From: Halomonas sp.
GTDB taxonomy: Bacteria; Pseudomonadota; Gammaproteobacteria; Pseudomonadales; Halomonadaceae
NCBI RefSeq assembly: GCF_017983445.1
Contig: NZ_JAGOBJ010000001.1
Span: forward strand, 555,264-619,263
Direction: 5' to 3'
Length of the DNA: 64,000 nt
Positions 49,842 through 58,345 of the stretch are shown here, piece after piece. How positions within the stretch are numbered: position 1 is the stretch's first letter; each line of letters begins with the position of its first letter. The position numbers and the translations under genes are program-made. The notes under the pieces are model-generated. The model was not told the origin of the DNA. It saw only the letters and a program-made list of their open reading frames with translations, and searched no databases.

Positions 49842-50400
49842 TCAACCAACCCTCTCCAACGCTTCTCCATCTCCCTTTTTGTACTTCTGAAAGATCAGTA
49901 CCGACACCAGTCCGGCTAAGGCGGTGGCGGCGCCTGCCAGGGCGGCGCTGGGCAGCCCCAACCCCTGATGAATTACCACGCCGCCTAGCGCGGCGCCGGT
50001 GGCATTGCCGAAGTTGAAGGCGGCGATGTTCATAGAAGATGCCAGGTTAGGGGCGTCGCTTGCTTCTGATACCACCAGCGCTTGCAGCGGTGTCACCACC
50101 GAGAAGCTGGTAATACCCTAAAGAAAGATCAGCGGGGGCACGATCAGCACGTTCTGCATGGAGACGACAAATAGCGTCAGCAGGATGGCGGTGCCCAACA
50201 TAGAGACTATCAGTGTGCCGGTCAGGTTGCGGTCGGCAAAGCGGCCCGAGAGCGTGTTGCCGACGGCAAGTCCCGCGCCGTAAAGCACCAGCATGCAGGT
50301 GATAAATAGCGTACCTACATGGGTTTCATTCTGCAGAATCGGTGCGGTATAGGTAAATGCGGTCGACTGGGCGTACCCCAGAGCAGAGAACGGGACGGCT
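49842..50400 (-). pseudogene. MFS transporter remnant
   Basis: The minus strand encodes the C-terminal half of an AraJ-like MFS efflux protein: LGYAQSTAFTYTAPILQNET, VLYGAGLAVGNTLSGRFADR, then an in-frame TAG near 50122, and on through VTPLQALVVSEASDAPNLAS to the stop at 49842. The N-terminal half is missing; homology ends abruptly near 50400. Only the last 85 residues form an intact frame. It is a truncated pseudogene at the edge of the island. Confidence 0.8.
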
Positions 50401-50476
50401 GGTGAGCCTGCCGGATGATTTTAACCCCAGCGATACCGAAGCAATCCATGCGGTGTTTATCGGGCATGTGTGCTGA
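50396..50476 (+). pseudogene. C-terminal fragment of an unidentified gene
   Basis: The plus-strand frame RLVSLPDDFNPSDTEAIHAV ends at TGA 50474. It has no start and abuts the truncated MFS remnant on the other strand at about 50396-50400, so a rearrangement junction lies there. The family is not recognised. Confidence 0.45.
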
Positions 50477-50509
50477 ACACAAAGACTAATTCTTGGCTAT
50501 CTTATTTCT

Positions 50510-51004
50510 ATGTGCGGACGATTCGCTTTATTCAGCCCTTTATCGCAGCAGGCTAATAAAGTAGATGCTACTCGACCTCGCTACAACGTCGCTCCTGGCA
50601 CATGGGTCACGGCTATAAGACAACCCTCAGAAAGTGAGGCTCCTTTTTTCGATGATCTATGGTGGGGGTATCGACCCGCTTGGGCTAAAGGTAAAAATCA
50701 TCAATCCATTAATGCGCGGTTTGAAACAGTGGCGACTAACGCATATTTCAAGACTGCTTTTTCTAAGCAGCAATGCATAATCCTGACTGACGGTTGGTAT
50801 AAGTGGATCAAAAATACAAACCCAAAACAGCCGCACTTCATTTGCCGTCAGGACAGGTCGCCGTTGTTCTTTACTGGCCTCTACGCTAAGCGTGAAGATG
50901 GCACTTTAGGCTGCGCAATCATTACCGAGCCTACCAGGGGTAATGCATCGGAGACATTTGCATATGAATCTGATGGGCTAATCGCCGGATTTTACAGTCC
51001 ATAG
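50510..51004 (+). CDS. SRAP-domain protein, divergent or truncated
   Basis: SRAP (YedK/HMCES) proteins cross-link to abasic sites in single-stranded DNA through Cys2. MCGRF with Cys2, RYNVAPGTWV, and NARFETV with the active-site Asn are present. The family's Tyr-Glu-Trp is here Tyr-Lys-Trp (GWYKW), and the C-terminal His-Arg-Met-Pro motif is absent because the protein stops after ITEPTRGNASETF and an unrelated tail. At 164 residues it is about 50 short. It is probably impaired or altered in function. Confidence 0.75.
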   Translation: MCGRFALFSPLSQQANKVDATRPRYNVAPGTWVTAIRQPSESEAPFFDDLWWGYRPAWAKGKNHQSINARFETVATNAYFKTAFSKQQCIILTDGWYKWIKNTNPKQPHFICRQDRSPLFFTGLYAKREDGTLGCAIITEPTRGNASETFAYESDGLIAGFYSP

Positions 51005-51027
51005 GGGAGCAAGAAAGGTATGGCTCG

Positions 51028-51498
51028 TTGAAAATTCATCAGATGTTAGTACTGACTCTCATCCTAGCGCTCTGTATTTCCTACTTTTTAGGATATACGC
51101 CAGTGGCTTTTGGCTTGATATTTCTCATTTTTAGCGTAATGACCTATTGGCTATACGCTAAAGACAAAACTGCTGCCAAATTGGGCACATGGAGAGTGTC
51201 AGAGAAGAGTCTTCACATCGCAGCGCTGTGCTTTGGATGGCCTGGGGCGCTGATTGCTCAAGAGCGTCTGAGGCACAAAACCAAGAAGCAGAGCTTCCGT
51301 GCTCTTTTTTGGTTCACGGTTTGTGTAAACGTTGGAATGGTTGTTTGGCTTCACAGCCCCCACGGCAATAGCTTACTTCGAGGGGGGGCGCACAGCGTAG
51401 AAAACATTGTCATATCCAGTGTGCCGCATGAGGCGTTCGTTTCAGGCGTACTGTTCCTGACCAAGTTTCACCCTATGGGGGGGACATGGTTTCATTAG
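51028..51498 (+). CDS. DUF1294 family membrane protein
   Basis: The 156-residue protein has two N-terminal membrane helices (MLVLTLILALCISYFLGY and GLIFLIFSVMTYWLY) and the DUF1294 core: WRVSEKSLHIAALCFGWPGA, then QERLRHKTKKQSFRALFW and a third helix. It has no cold-shock domain, which some relatives carry. A TTG start at 51028 is used. The C-terminal 40 residues look unrelated to the family and may reflect a disturbed 3' end. Function is unknown. Confidence 0.75.
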   Translation: MKIHQMLVLTLILALCISYFLGYTPVAFGLIFLIFSVMTYWLYAKDKTAAKLGTWRVSEKSLHIAALCFGWPGALIAQERLRHKTKKQSFRALFWFTVCVNVGMVVWLHSPHGNSLLRGGAHSVENIVISSVPHEAFVSGVLFLTKFHPMGGTWFH

Positions 51499-51936
51499 CA
51501 AGCCGCTAAAGGTCGACGTTCTGGCTCAGAGTTATATTAGGATTAGCTGAAAAATTGCTTCTGGCCGAATGCTGACAATGTTATCGAGCGTACTCTCTAG
51601 CTGCCAAAATAAGCAAGGTATGCTGTGCGCTCTTCGTCATAGCCTGGCAAGACGGCTGGAGCTGAATTCAACATCTTCACAGACATTCAAAATGGGCCGT
51701 TCACGGTGGCTCATTTCTCATCCATCGTTTCTCCTGCGCACTCAAGCTCATTCTATATCCGCTTATTAAAGGGCTTTCTCACATGGCAAATCGGGTAGTC
51801 ATATAAATTTATTCAAGTGATCGAAAACCAACGTATCTATGTGTTGTGTCCGTCACCAGTATTTCCATATATGCCTAACACCTTGGCGCAATCAGCCCAT
51901 AACCCCTATGTTGTTGTAAAGACAAGGGGAACGCAT
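51499..51936. other. Region upstream of the BCCT transporter
   Basis: 438 bp without a convincing gene. Short frames on the plus strand at 51569-51769 and 51660-51797 are inconsistent with each other and lack ribosome binding sites. A promoter for the transporter is expected here, but no clean hexamer pair was found. Confidence 0.4.
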
Positions 51937-53559
51937 ATGCTCAATAATCTCGCCAGAAAGCTTGGTCTTCGAACGGATCCCACCATTTTTTTCACCTCCG
52001 CAGGCATCATGGTGCTTTTCCTGGTGGCGCTGTTGATTGCACCAGACGCCATAGGAGCCGCCTTTGGTGCAGGACGGGAGTGGGTGGTTACTAACCTTGG
52101 CTGGTTCTTTATTTTAGGAGTGACCACCTGGGTGGCGTTTCTGCTGTGGGTGGCGATGAGTCGTTACGGGGCGATCCGCTTGGGCGGTAACGATGCGAAG
52201 CCTACCTATACCAATGTTTCCTGGTTCACCATGTTGTTTGCGGGCGGTATCGGCACGGTGTTGATGTTCTGGGGGGTGGCCGAGCCCATTTCCCATTTTG
52301 CGACGCCGCCAAGGCCGGGTGTCGAGCCCTTTTCGGTGGAAGCCGCTGACGATGCCATGAGCTTTTCGATTTATCATCTGGGGCTGCATACTTGGGCGAT
52401 TTTCGCCATGCCGGGGCTGGCGTTTGCGTATTTTATCTATCGTTACGATCTGCCGATGCGGTTTAGCTCGGTATTTTACCCGCTGTTGGGTGAGCGTATT
52501 TACGGGCCTGTCGGTAAAACTCTGGATATCTTTGCCATTTTGGGCACGCTGTTTGGAGTAGCGGTTTCCATCGGTCTGGGCACCCAACAGATCAATGCGG
52601 GGCTAACCGAGCTTTTCGGCGTACCGGATGCCGTGTTTACCAAAGTGGCTATCATCGCCGTACTGACCACCGTTGCCGTGGGGTCGATTGTGGCGGGGCT
52701 GGATTCCGGGGTTAAGCGGCTTTCCAATATCAATATCGGCATGGCGGTGGGCTTACTGATATTTGTGCTGTTTACCGGCTCGACCGTGTTTCTTTTGCGT
52801 GCCGTGGTCGAAACCTTTGGCCTCTACATCACCAACCTGCTGCCGATGGCCTTCTGGAATGACACGCTGGCGCGCTATACCAGTACCGATGGCAGCGGCT
52901 GGGGGTGGCAGGGCAGTTGGACGGTATTCTATTGGGCCTGGACAGTGACGTGGTCACCTTTTATCGGCATCTTTGTGGCGCGGATTTCTCGTGGGCGCAC
53001 CATTCGTGAGTTCGTGCTGGGTGTGCTCTTCGCCCCATCGATGTTTACGCTGGTGTGGTTTGCGATCTTTGGCTGGTCGGCCATGGAAATTGACGGGATT
53101 GGGGCCGCGGCCCGGGAGGCGATGGGGGATCAGGCCGGAGTCTTGTCCGCCGCCGTGGCGGAAAGCATTCCGCTTGCCATGTTCGCGTTTTTCGATAACT
53201 TCCCGGCGGCAACGTTAATCCAGGGCTTGGCGGTGGTGATCGTGGCTATCTTCTTTGCCACATCATCAGATTCTGCATCTTTAGTAGTCGATATGCTGTG
53301 TACCGGAAGCCCAGACCCAGGCCCATGGCATCAGCGCGTATTTTGGGGTGTTTCGGAAGGTATGCTGGCGGCCATGCTGATTGTGCTGGCGGGCGATGCG
53401 GGGCTTACCGCGTTGCAGGAGGTAATCACCGTGGTCGGCCTGCCGATGTTTATTCTGGTATTTGTCATGATGTTCTCGCTGCTGCGCGGTCTATCTCATG
53501 AGGATCTCAGCAAAGTGACAGTAGGCAGCCCGCCCCAGCAGGACCAGTTGAACGAATGA
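51937..53559 (+). CDS. BCCT family betaine/choline/carnitine-type transporter
   Basis: The 540-residue secondary transporter has twelve membrane segments. It has GGIGTVLMFWGVAEPISHF near residues 106-124 and the BCCT signature region with repeated Trp residues (FYWAWTVTWSPFIGIFVAR) near 338-356. A Gly-rich helix GVAVSIGLGTQQINAGL precedes it. Such carriers import compatible solutes, often with sodium. I choose ATG 51937, preceded by AGGGGA; the open frame upstream is not conserved-looking. A short C-terminal tail argues against osmosensing of the BetP kind. Confidence 0.94.
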   Translation: MLNNLARKLGLRTDPTIFFTSAGIMVLFLVALLIAPDAIGAAFGAGREWVVTNLGWFFILGVTTWVAFLLWVAMSRYGAIRLGGNDAKPTYTNVSWFTMLFAGGIGTVLMFWGVAEPISHFATPPRPGVEPFSVEAADDAMSFSIYHLGLHTWAIFAMPGLAFAYFIYRYDLPMRFSSVFYPLLGERIYGPVGKTLDIFAILGTLFGVAVSIGLGTQQINAGLTELFGVPDAVFTKVAIIAVLTTVAVGSIVAGLDSGVKRLSNINIGMAVGLLIFVLFTGSTVFLLRAVVETFGLYITNLLPMAFWNDTLARYTSTDGSGWGWQGSWTVFYWAWTVTWSPFIGIFVARISRGRTIREFVLGVLFAPSMFTLVWFAIFGWSAMEIDGIGAAAREAMGDQAGVLSAAVAESIPLAMFAFFDNFPAATLIQGLAVVIVAIFFATSSDSASLVVDMLCTGSPDPGPWHQRVFWGVSEGMLAAMLIVLAGDAGLTALQEVITVVGLPMFILVFVMMFSLLRGLSHEDLSKVTVGSPPQQDQLNE

Positions 53560-53616
53560 CTGGATGTGAGAAGGAAAGGCCGTTAGTTGCCTTCTGCCTC
53601 CAATAATAGAATAGAG

Positions 53617-53647
53617 AAAGCCCGCTAATCTCTTGGCGGGCTTTTCT
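53617..53647 (+). terminator. Terminator after the BCCT gene
   Basis: AAAGCCCGC pairs with GCGGGCTTT over a 10-base loop, with a short T-run. Confidence 0.8.
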
Positions 53648-53714
53648 TGCAGAGTGTGGGAGTGCGAGTCTCCCCATCCGCTCGTATCAACGACAGCTTC
53701 TCGTACCGCCAGCC

Positions 53715-54032
53715 TTATTCCTTCTGGGCAAGAATCACATCCAGCAGGCCGGGGAATCGGCTATTCACATCATCTTGGCGCAGCGAATTCATATGGGTCG
53801 TACCCATTGTCTGGGTGTGCACCAGCCCCACATCGCGCAGTATCCGGAAGTGGTGCGACATGGTGGATTTCGGGCGGCCGCCGTCCAGCTCGCCGCAGCT
53901 TGCCTCACCTAATGTGGCAAGGCGCCGGACAATCTCCAGACGTACAGGATCGCTCAAGGCGTGCAGCAGACGCTCAAGAACGAACTCGCTCACGGGGGGG
54001 TGTTTGAAAGGGCGCATGGATAAATCATACAC
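53715..54032 (-). CDS. ArsR-family transcriptional regulator
   Basis: The 105-residue winged-helix repressor has LLHALSDPVRLEIVRRLATL, then GRPKSTMSHHFRILRDVGLV as the recognition helix. No metal-binding CxC pair is present near the helix; the single Cys in ASCGEL is at a different place, so a metal-independent effector is likely. It is divergent from the flavin reductase gene across a 7-bp dyad, which points to control of that gene. Confidence 0.88.
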   Translation of the reverse strand: MYDLSMRPFKHPPVSEFVLERLLHALSDPVRLEIVRRLATLGEASCGELDGGRPKSTMSHHFRILRDVGLVHTQTMGTTHMNSLRQDDVNSRFPGLLDVILAQKE

Positions 54033-54051
54033 GAATTTGCCCTTTGTCTAT

Positions 54052-54071
54052 AGTTCGAATATTATCGAACT
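54052..54071. promoter_or_regulatory. Operator dyad between arsR-type gene and reductase
   Basis: AGTTCGA (54052-54058) and TCGAACT (54065-54071) form a perfect 7-bp dyad with a 6-bp spacer. It lies 20 bp upstream of the regulator start and 30 bp upstream of the reductase start. It is the likely binding site of the ArsR protein. Confidence 0.7.
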
Positions 54072-54100
54072 TAAGTAATAAATCCTTTGGAGAAATCTTA

Positions 54101-55192
54101 ATGTCTGCGCTGTTTCAACCTTTCACACTTAAAGACGTTACCCTGCGTAACCGTATCGCGATTCCTCCCATGTGCATGTACTCAGCCGAAGAGGGCCTGA
54201 TAAACGAGTGGCACCGTGTTCATTACGCTTCCCTTGCACGGGGTGGGGCGGGGTTGGTGGTTGTCGAGGCAACCGCCGTGTCGCCAGAAGGCCGTATTAC
54301 TCCCGGCTGTGCCGGTATCTGGGATGACGAGCTTGCCCAGGCTTTCGTGCCGGTGGTGGAGTCGATCAAGGCGGCCGGTTCCGTGCCGGGTATCCAGATT
54401 GCCCACGCCGGGCGCAAGGCCAGCGCAAACCGCCCGTGGGAAGGCGATGATCATATTAGCGAAGATGATCCGCGTGGCTGGCAGACCATCGCCCCGTCAG
54501 CGGTTGCCTTTGGCGCCCACCTCGATAAACAGCCGAAGGCCATGACGCTTGAAGACATTGCCCGGGTGCGTGAGGATTTCGTGGCGGCCGCTCGCCGCGC
54601 GCGCGATGCGGGCTTCGAGTGGCTGGAGCTGCATTTCGCTCACGGCTATCTGGCGCAGTCGTTCCTTTCTGATCACTCCAACCAGCGTGACGACGCCTAT
54701 GGCGGTAGCTTCGACAACCGTAGCCGCTTCCTGCTGGAAACCCTGGCAGCGGTTCGCGAGGTATGGCCGGAGAATCTGCCGTTAACCGCTCGCCTGGGTG
54801 TTATCGAATATGACGGTCGGGACGAACAGACCCTGGCCGAGGCTATCGAACTGACACGTCGCTTCAAGGAGGGCGGGCTGGATCTGCTCAGCGTCAGTAT
54901 CGGTTTTACCATCCCTGACTCTAACGTTCCTTGGGGCCCGGGCTTTATGGGCGATGTGGCCCAGCGGGTAGGGCGCGAGGCGGGCATTCCCGTGGCCTCG
55001 GCATGGGGCTTTGGTACGCCGAGTGTTGCTGAAGAAGCCATCAAGAGTGGCCAGTTGGACTTGGCGATGATTGGCCGGTCGCACCTGGTTAATCCTAACT
55101 GGCCCTACCTCGCTGCCCAGGAGCTGGGGGTAGAACGTGCTTCTTGGACCTTGCCTGCGCCCTATGCTCATTGGCTAGAACGCTACAAGTGA
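54101..55192 (+). CDS. NADH:flavin oxidoreductase, old yellow enzyme family (YqjM/XenA-like)
   Basis: The 363-residue FMN enzyme reduces activated C=C bonds or nitro groups of electrophiles. Features of the YqjM class include IPPMCMYSAEEG with the FMN-adjacent Cys, QIAHAGRKAS, and the substrate pair His-x-x-His replaced by ELHFAHGYLAQSFLSDHSNQ. The GSFDNRSRFLLETL and AWGFGTPSVAEEAI FMN-phosphate motifs follow. GGAGA precedes ATG 54101. It is divergent from, and probably repressed by, the ArsR-family gene. Confidence 0.92.
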   Translation: MSALFQPFTLKDVTLRNRIAIPPMCMYSAEEGLINEWHRVHYASLARGGAGLVVVEATAVSPEGRITPGCAGIWDDELAQAFVPVVESIKAAGSVPGIQIAHAGRKASANRPWEGDDHISEDDPRGWQTIAPSAVAFGAHLDKQPKAMTLEDIARVREDFVAAARRARDAGFEWLELHFAHGYLAQSFLSDHSNQRDDAYGGSFDNRSRFLLETLAAVREVWPENLPLTARLGVIEYDGRDEQTLAEAIELTRRFKEGGLDLLSVSIGFTIPDSNVPWGPGFMGDVAQRVGREAGIPVASAWGFGTPSVAEEAIKSGQLDLAMIGRSHLVNPNWPYLAAQELGVERASWTLPAPYAHWLERYK

Positions 55193-55266
55193 TGCGTTGA
55201 GTCGCTGCTTCTTCGGAATCCAGCGATTTAGTACTCATCGAAGCACCGCTTCTACGAAGAAAAGCA

Positions 55267-55302
55267 AAAAGCCCGCTGATTTTTTTCAGCGGGCTTTTCT
55301 TT
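55267..55302 (+). terminator. Terminator after the flavin reductase
   Basis: AAAAGCCCGCTG pairs with CAGCGGGCTTTT around an AT-rich loop, with further Ts after it. Confidence 0.9.
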
Positions 55303-55361
55303 TATAGGCGGTGGAGGTTGGAGTTCCCATCCGCCTTATAAACCTGATTGTTGTCGATTGA

Positions 55362-55445
55362 TTAGAACGGCAGGCCGCCGCTGAAACCAATACCCAGTAC
55401 GGCAATGACGACAACAACAACGACAATAACGGTAGTAGATGGCAT
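55362..55445 (-). CDS. 27-residue single-span membrane peptide
   Basis: The minus-strand frame begins at ATG 55445, seven bases after an AAGGA ribosome binding site. It encodes a peptide with a Val/Ile-rich stretch (TVIVVVVVVIAVLGIGF) and the ending GGLPF. The frame is short, but the strong ribosome binding site, clean membrane span and position in otherwise empty intergenic DNA support it. I recognise no named family. Confidence 0.6.
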   Translation of the reverse strand: MPSTTVIVVVVVVIAVLGIGFSGGLPF

Positions 55446-55564
55446 TTTACATTCCTTGTAAGTGGCTTGGATGGTCTATCAGCTTAGCGCATCGGGCTCG
55501 TTTTAGCACGGGGCAAGGCGTTATCGTTCAAGCGCCGTGAAATGTTGGGAAGCAATACCTTAAA

Positions 55565-55596
55565 AAAGAAAGCGCCCGGCAGAAACTGCCGGGCGC
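55565..55596 (-). terminator. Terminator of the metallothionein gene
   Basis: GCGCCCGGCAG (55572-55582) pairs with CTGCCGGGCGC (55586-55596). On the minus strand it is followed by TTTCTTTTTT. Confidence 0.88.
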
Positions 55597-55635
55597 GATA
55601 TCTTAACGAATAGAATTACGTTGCTAGGCGGCTAG

Positions 55636-55791
55636 TTACTTACCGCAGCTGCAGTTATGACCGCAGCCTGTCGAGCCATCCGTATGGCCAATGGCACAAG
55701 ACTCGGAGCAGAATTTCTGACCGTTTTTCTCGATAGCCTGACTCTCCACCGAGCAATCGCATTTGGGGCATGCACACTGTTGCTGAGACAT
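55636..55791 (-). CDS. Bacterial metallothionein (SmtA-like)
   Basis: The 51-residue protein binds zinc or cadmium in a four-metal cluster. It has nine cysteines with His ligands in the bacterial pattern: CACPKCDC at the start, FCSESCAIGHTDG in the middle and CGHNCSCGK at the end. The strong ribosome binding site AGGAGG stands before ATG 55791 and a terminator follows. No SmtB-type repressor adjoins it; the ArsR gene at 53715 is 1.6 kb away and controls another promoter. Confidence 0.92.
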   Translation of the reverse strand: MSQQQCACPKCDCSVESQAIEKNGQKFCSESCAIGHTDGSTGCGHNCSCGK

Positions 55792-55871
55792 ATTGCACCT
55801 CCTGTGTTGGTACTCTTCAGCATAGACCCGACCCCCAATGTTATGTAATTGCGTTGTCGGCTTATATATAG

Positions 55872-56777
55872 CTATAGCTTTCGCTTGGCGTAGCGTTCGG
55901 CCATGAAGTCCAGCAGCACGCGAACAGAAGGAAGTAACTCACGGCGGGCCAGATAAACCGCATGAATCACTTCCTGGCGAAGCTCCCATTCGGGTAATAC
56001 GAGCACCAGCTGGCCGGATTCAATGGCGCCCGGGAGTACCAGTTTGGGCAGTTGAACAATGCCCACGCCTGCCAGAGTGGCGTGGTAAAGGGCGGTCATA
56101 TCGGTGGTGATCAAGCGTGGCGAATGTTCGATAACTTCGATTTGCTCATCGCGCTGCAATCGCCAGGTGTGCTGTTCGATGGGCCTTGCCCGGCTGATGC
56201 TCGGGAAGCGGGTAAGGTCGCCAGGCGTTTGGGGTACGCCGTACTGGCTGAGCAGTTTTGGGCTGGCTACCAGACACTGGCTGCTTTCAGATAACACTTT
56301 GTGAAACAGATCGCTATCTTCAAAGGGTAGCGGGCGCGCGCGGATGGCAATATCGACCCCTTCGGTCAACGGGTCTACATGACGGTTGGCCGCTTCCAGG
56401 TGAATATGTACCTGGGGATAAAGCACCATGAACTCTGCCAGCATGGCACTGACATGAAAATGGAGTAATCCAGTGGGGCAGCTTAGCCGAATGGTGCCGC
56501 AGGGGCCTGTCTGGCTCTCTTCAACCACTTGCTGGGCTGCCTCGACTTCTTTCAGCATGGCTTTACAGTGCAGGTAGTAGCGCTGGCCGATATCGGTCAT
56601 GCGTAAATGCCGCGTCGAGCGGTGCAGCAATAACACGCCTAGCTGTTTTTCAAGTTCCCCAACGTGTCGGCTAAGGTTCGATTTGGCAATGCCCAGGGCG
56701 CGGCCCGCCGGTGCAAAGCCTTCATGGTCCACCACTTGTACAAAATAATAAAGGTCATTGAGGTTGGGGATTGTCAT
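55872..56777 (-). CDS. LysR-family transcriptional regulator
   Basis: This 301-residue regulator has the winged helix-turn-helix APAGRALGIAKSNLSRHVGE near residues 23-42 and an effector domain starting at GTIRLSCPTGLLHF. It belongs to the AaeR/DmlR-like branch by pattern. The start is ATG 56777. It is divergent from the isochorismatase-family gene at 56924, which it probably regulates, as is common for LysR neighbours. Confidence 0.9.
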   Translation of the reverse strand: MTIPNLNDLYYFVQVVDHEGFAPAGRALGIAKSNLSRHVGELEKQLGVLLLHRSTRHLRMTDIGQRYYLHCKAMLKEVEAAQQVVEESQTGPCGTIRLSCPTGLLHFHVSAMLAEFMVLYPQVHIHLEAANRHVDPLTEGVDIAIRARPLPFEDSDLFHKVLSESSQCLVASPKLLSQYGVPQTPGDLTRFPSISRARPIEQHTWRLQRDEQIEVIEHSPRLITTDMTALYHATLAGVGIVQLPKLVLPGAIESGQLVLVLPEWELRQEVIHAVYLARRELLPSVRVLLDFMAERYAKRKL

Positions 56778-56923
56778 TATCGTTCTCAAAATGAAACGGT
56801 GTGTCGTGATATTCCCATCTAATCATCCGGCTGGCGACCGCTTACACTCAGTTTCGTAAGTCGCAAGGCTAACCGGAGCTGCCAATGCTGATGGCTCCAT
56901 CAACTAAGTGCCAGGAGTGGATC

Positions 56924-57547
56924 ATGTCAAAACCTTACGTTCGTCTCGATAAAGATAACGCCGCCGTACTGTTAGTTGATCATCAAGCAGGCCTGCTTTC
57001 ACTGGTTCGTGATATTGAACCTGACCGCTTTAAAAATAACGTGCTGGCCCTGGCCGATATGGCTAAATACTTCAACCTGCCGACGATTCTGACCACCAGC
57101 TTTGAAAATGGCCCCAACGGCCCGTTAATGCCTGAGTTAAAAGAACTCTTCCCGGATGCGCCCTATATCGCTCGCCCTGGCCAAATTAACGCCTGGGATA
57201 ATGAGGATTTCGTTAACGCCGTAAAAGCGACCGGTAAGAAGCAACTGATTATCGCCGGCGTGGTTACCGAAGTGTGTGTTGCCTTCCCGGCACTTTCGGC
57301 GTTAGAAGAAGATTTCGACGTGTTCGTGATTACCGATGCATCCGGCACCTTCAATGCGATGACGCGTGATGCCGCCTGGGATCGTATGTCCAACGCCGGT
57401 GCGCAAATGATGAACTGGTTTGGCGCTGCGTGTGAACTTCATCGCGATTGGCGCAACGATGTTGAAGGCCTGGGTACGCTGTTCGCCCACCATATTCCCG
57501 ATTATCGCAACCTGATGAATAGCTACAGCACGCTGACGAGCAAGTAG
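56924..57547 (+). CDS. Isochorismatase-family hydrolase (YcaC-like)
   Basis: The 207-residue cysteine hydrolase has the catalytic Asp in LLVDHQAGL near residue 18 and Cys in VVTEVCVAFPALSA near 115. A Lys-containing segment (KATGKKQLIIAG) lies between them. The C-terminal part EGLGTLFAHHIPDYRNLM is typical of the YcaC branch, whose natural substrate is not settled. AGGAG six bases before ATG 56924 fixes the start. It opens a co-oriented group with the ABM and pirin genes. Confidence 0.9.
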   Translation: MSKPYVRLDKDNAAVLLVDHQAGLLSLVRDIEPDRFKNNVLALADMAKYFNLPTILTTSFENGPNGPLMPELKELFPDAPYIARPGQINAWDNEDFVNAVKATGKKQLIIAGVVTEVCVAFPALSALEEDFDVFVITDASGTFNAMTRDAAWDRMSNAGAQMMNWFGAACELHRDWRNDVEGLGTLFAHHIPDYRNLMNSYSTLTSK

Positions 57548-57642
57548 CCACGCATAGCCACTGGCGGCGCGTGTTTCCGGTGGCTTGTTTCTAAGTTGGG
57601 GCAGCGCGGTGTGTTTACCTTCACCGATAACGGGAGCTTCTA

Positions 57643-58248
57643 ATGTCGCAAGAGACGTTTTCAAGTACTGGCTCAAGTACTGATTCAAGCCCAGCTCAAG
57701 CCGCGAACAGCGTCACGCTGAAAATCTGTCATCGCGTCAAGCCCAGTGCGCGAAGCGAATATGAAGTCTGGCTACTTAGAATCATCCAGGCGGCCAGCCA
57801 GTACTCTGGCCATCAGGGGGTACATATTCTAAGGCCTACTGAAGGCCATCATGATTTCGAGATTGCCTTGCGCTTTGCGTCTTCCGAAGAAGCCGCTCGC
57901 TGGCTTGAGTCGGAAGAGCGTCAGGCACTAGTGCGCGATATTCTGCCTGCGTTTCGCCAGGAAGAAGAAATCGAGATTAGTAGTGGAATCGATTACTGGT
58001 TTCATACCGCAGGGGCGGCCCCAAACAAGCAGCCGGTTCGCTGGAAGCAGTGGGTGGTAACGACCGGGGTAATCTGGCCGCTGACCATGTTAGTGCCGTT
58101 TTTATGGGCGCCTATCTTTGAAACGTTTCCAATATTGAGTACGTGGGGAATCCGGCACGGATTTGTGGCCGCCACGATTGTAGGGCTGGTGGTGTATGTC
58201 GTCATGCCACGTGTTGTGCGCTTGGTAGCGCCGTGGATGTTTCGCTGA
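57643..58248 (+). CDS. Membrane protein with antibiotic-biosynthesis-monooxygenase-like domain
   Basis: The 201-residue protein has an N-terminal ferredoxin-like ABM domain (VTLKICHRVKPSARSEYEVW to EEEIEISSGIDYWF) with the His in GHQGVH. Two C-terminal membrane helices follow (WVVTTGVIWPLTMLVPFLWA and FVAATIVGLVVYVVMPRVV). This ABM plus two-helix form is a known uncharacterised type. It is followed by the pirin gene and may handle quinones or reactive electrophiles; that is inference. Confidence 0.8.
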   Translation: MSQETFSSTGSSTDSSPAQAANSVTLKICHRVKPSARSEYEVWLLRIIQAASQYSGHQGVHILRPTEGHHDFEIALRFASSEEAARWLESEERQALVRDILPAFRQEEEIEISSGIDYWFHTAGAAPNKQPVRWKQWVVTTGVIWPLTMLVPFLWAPIFETFPILSTWGIRHGFVAATIVGLVVYVVMPRVVRLVAPWMFR

Positions 58249-58345
58249 GCTTGGCATAAGAAACAAGTAACAAGCCACTTAAGTAATAAGCAATCACTAA
58301 AAAGCCGGGCCGCCATGCCCACGCTATTGTTGAGGAGTGCGACAA

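Noticed and set aside
51569-51769. 66-codon plus-strand frame upstream of the BCCT gene
   Set aside because: It lacks a ribosome binding site and any conserved pattern, and a different frame over the same DNA looks equally (un)likely.
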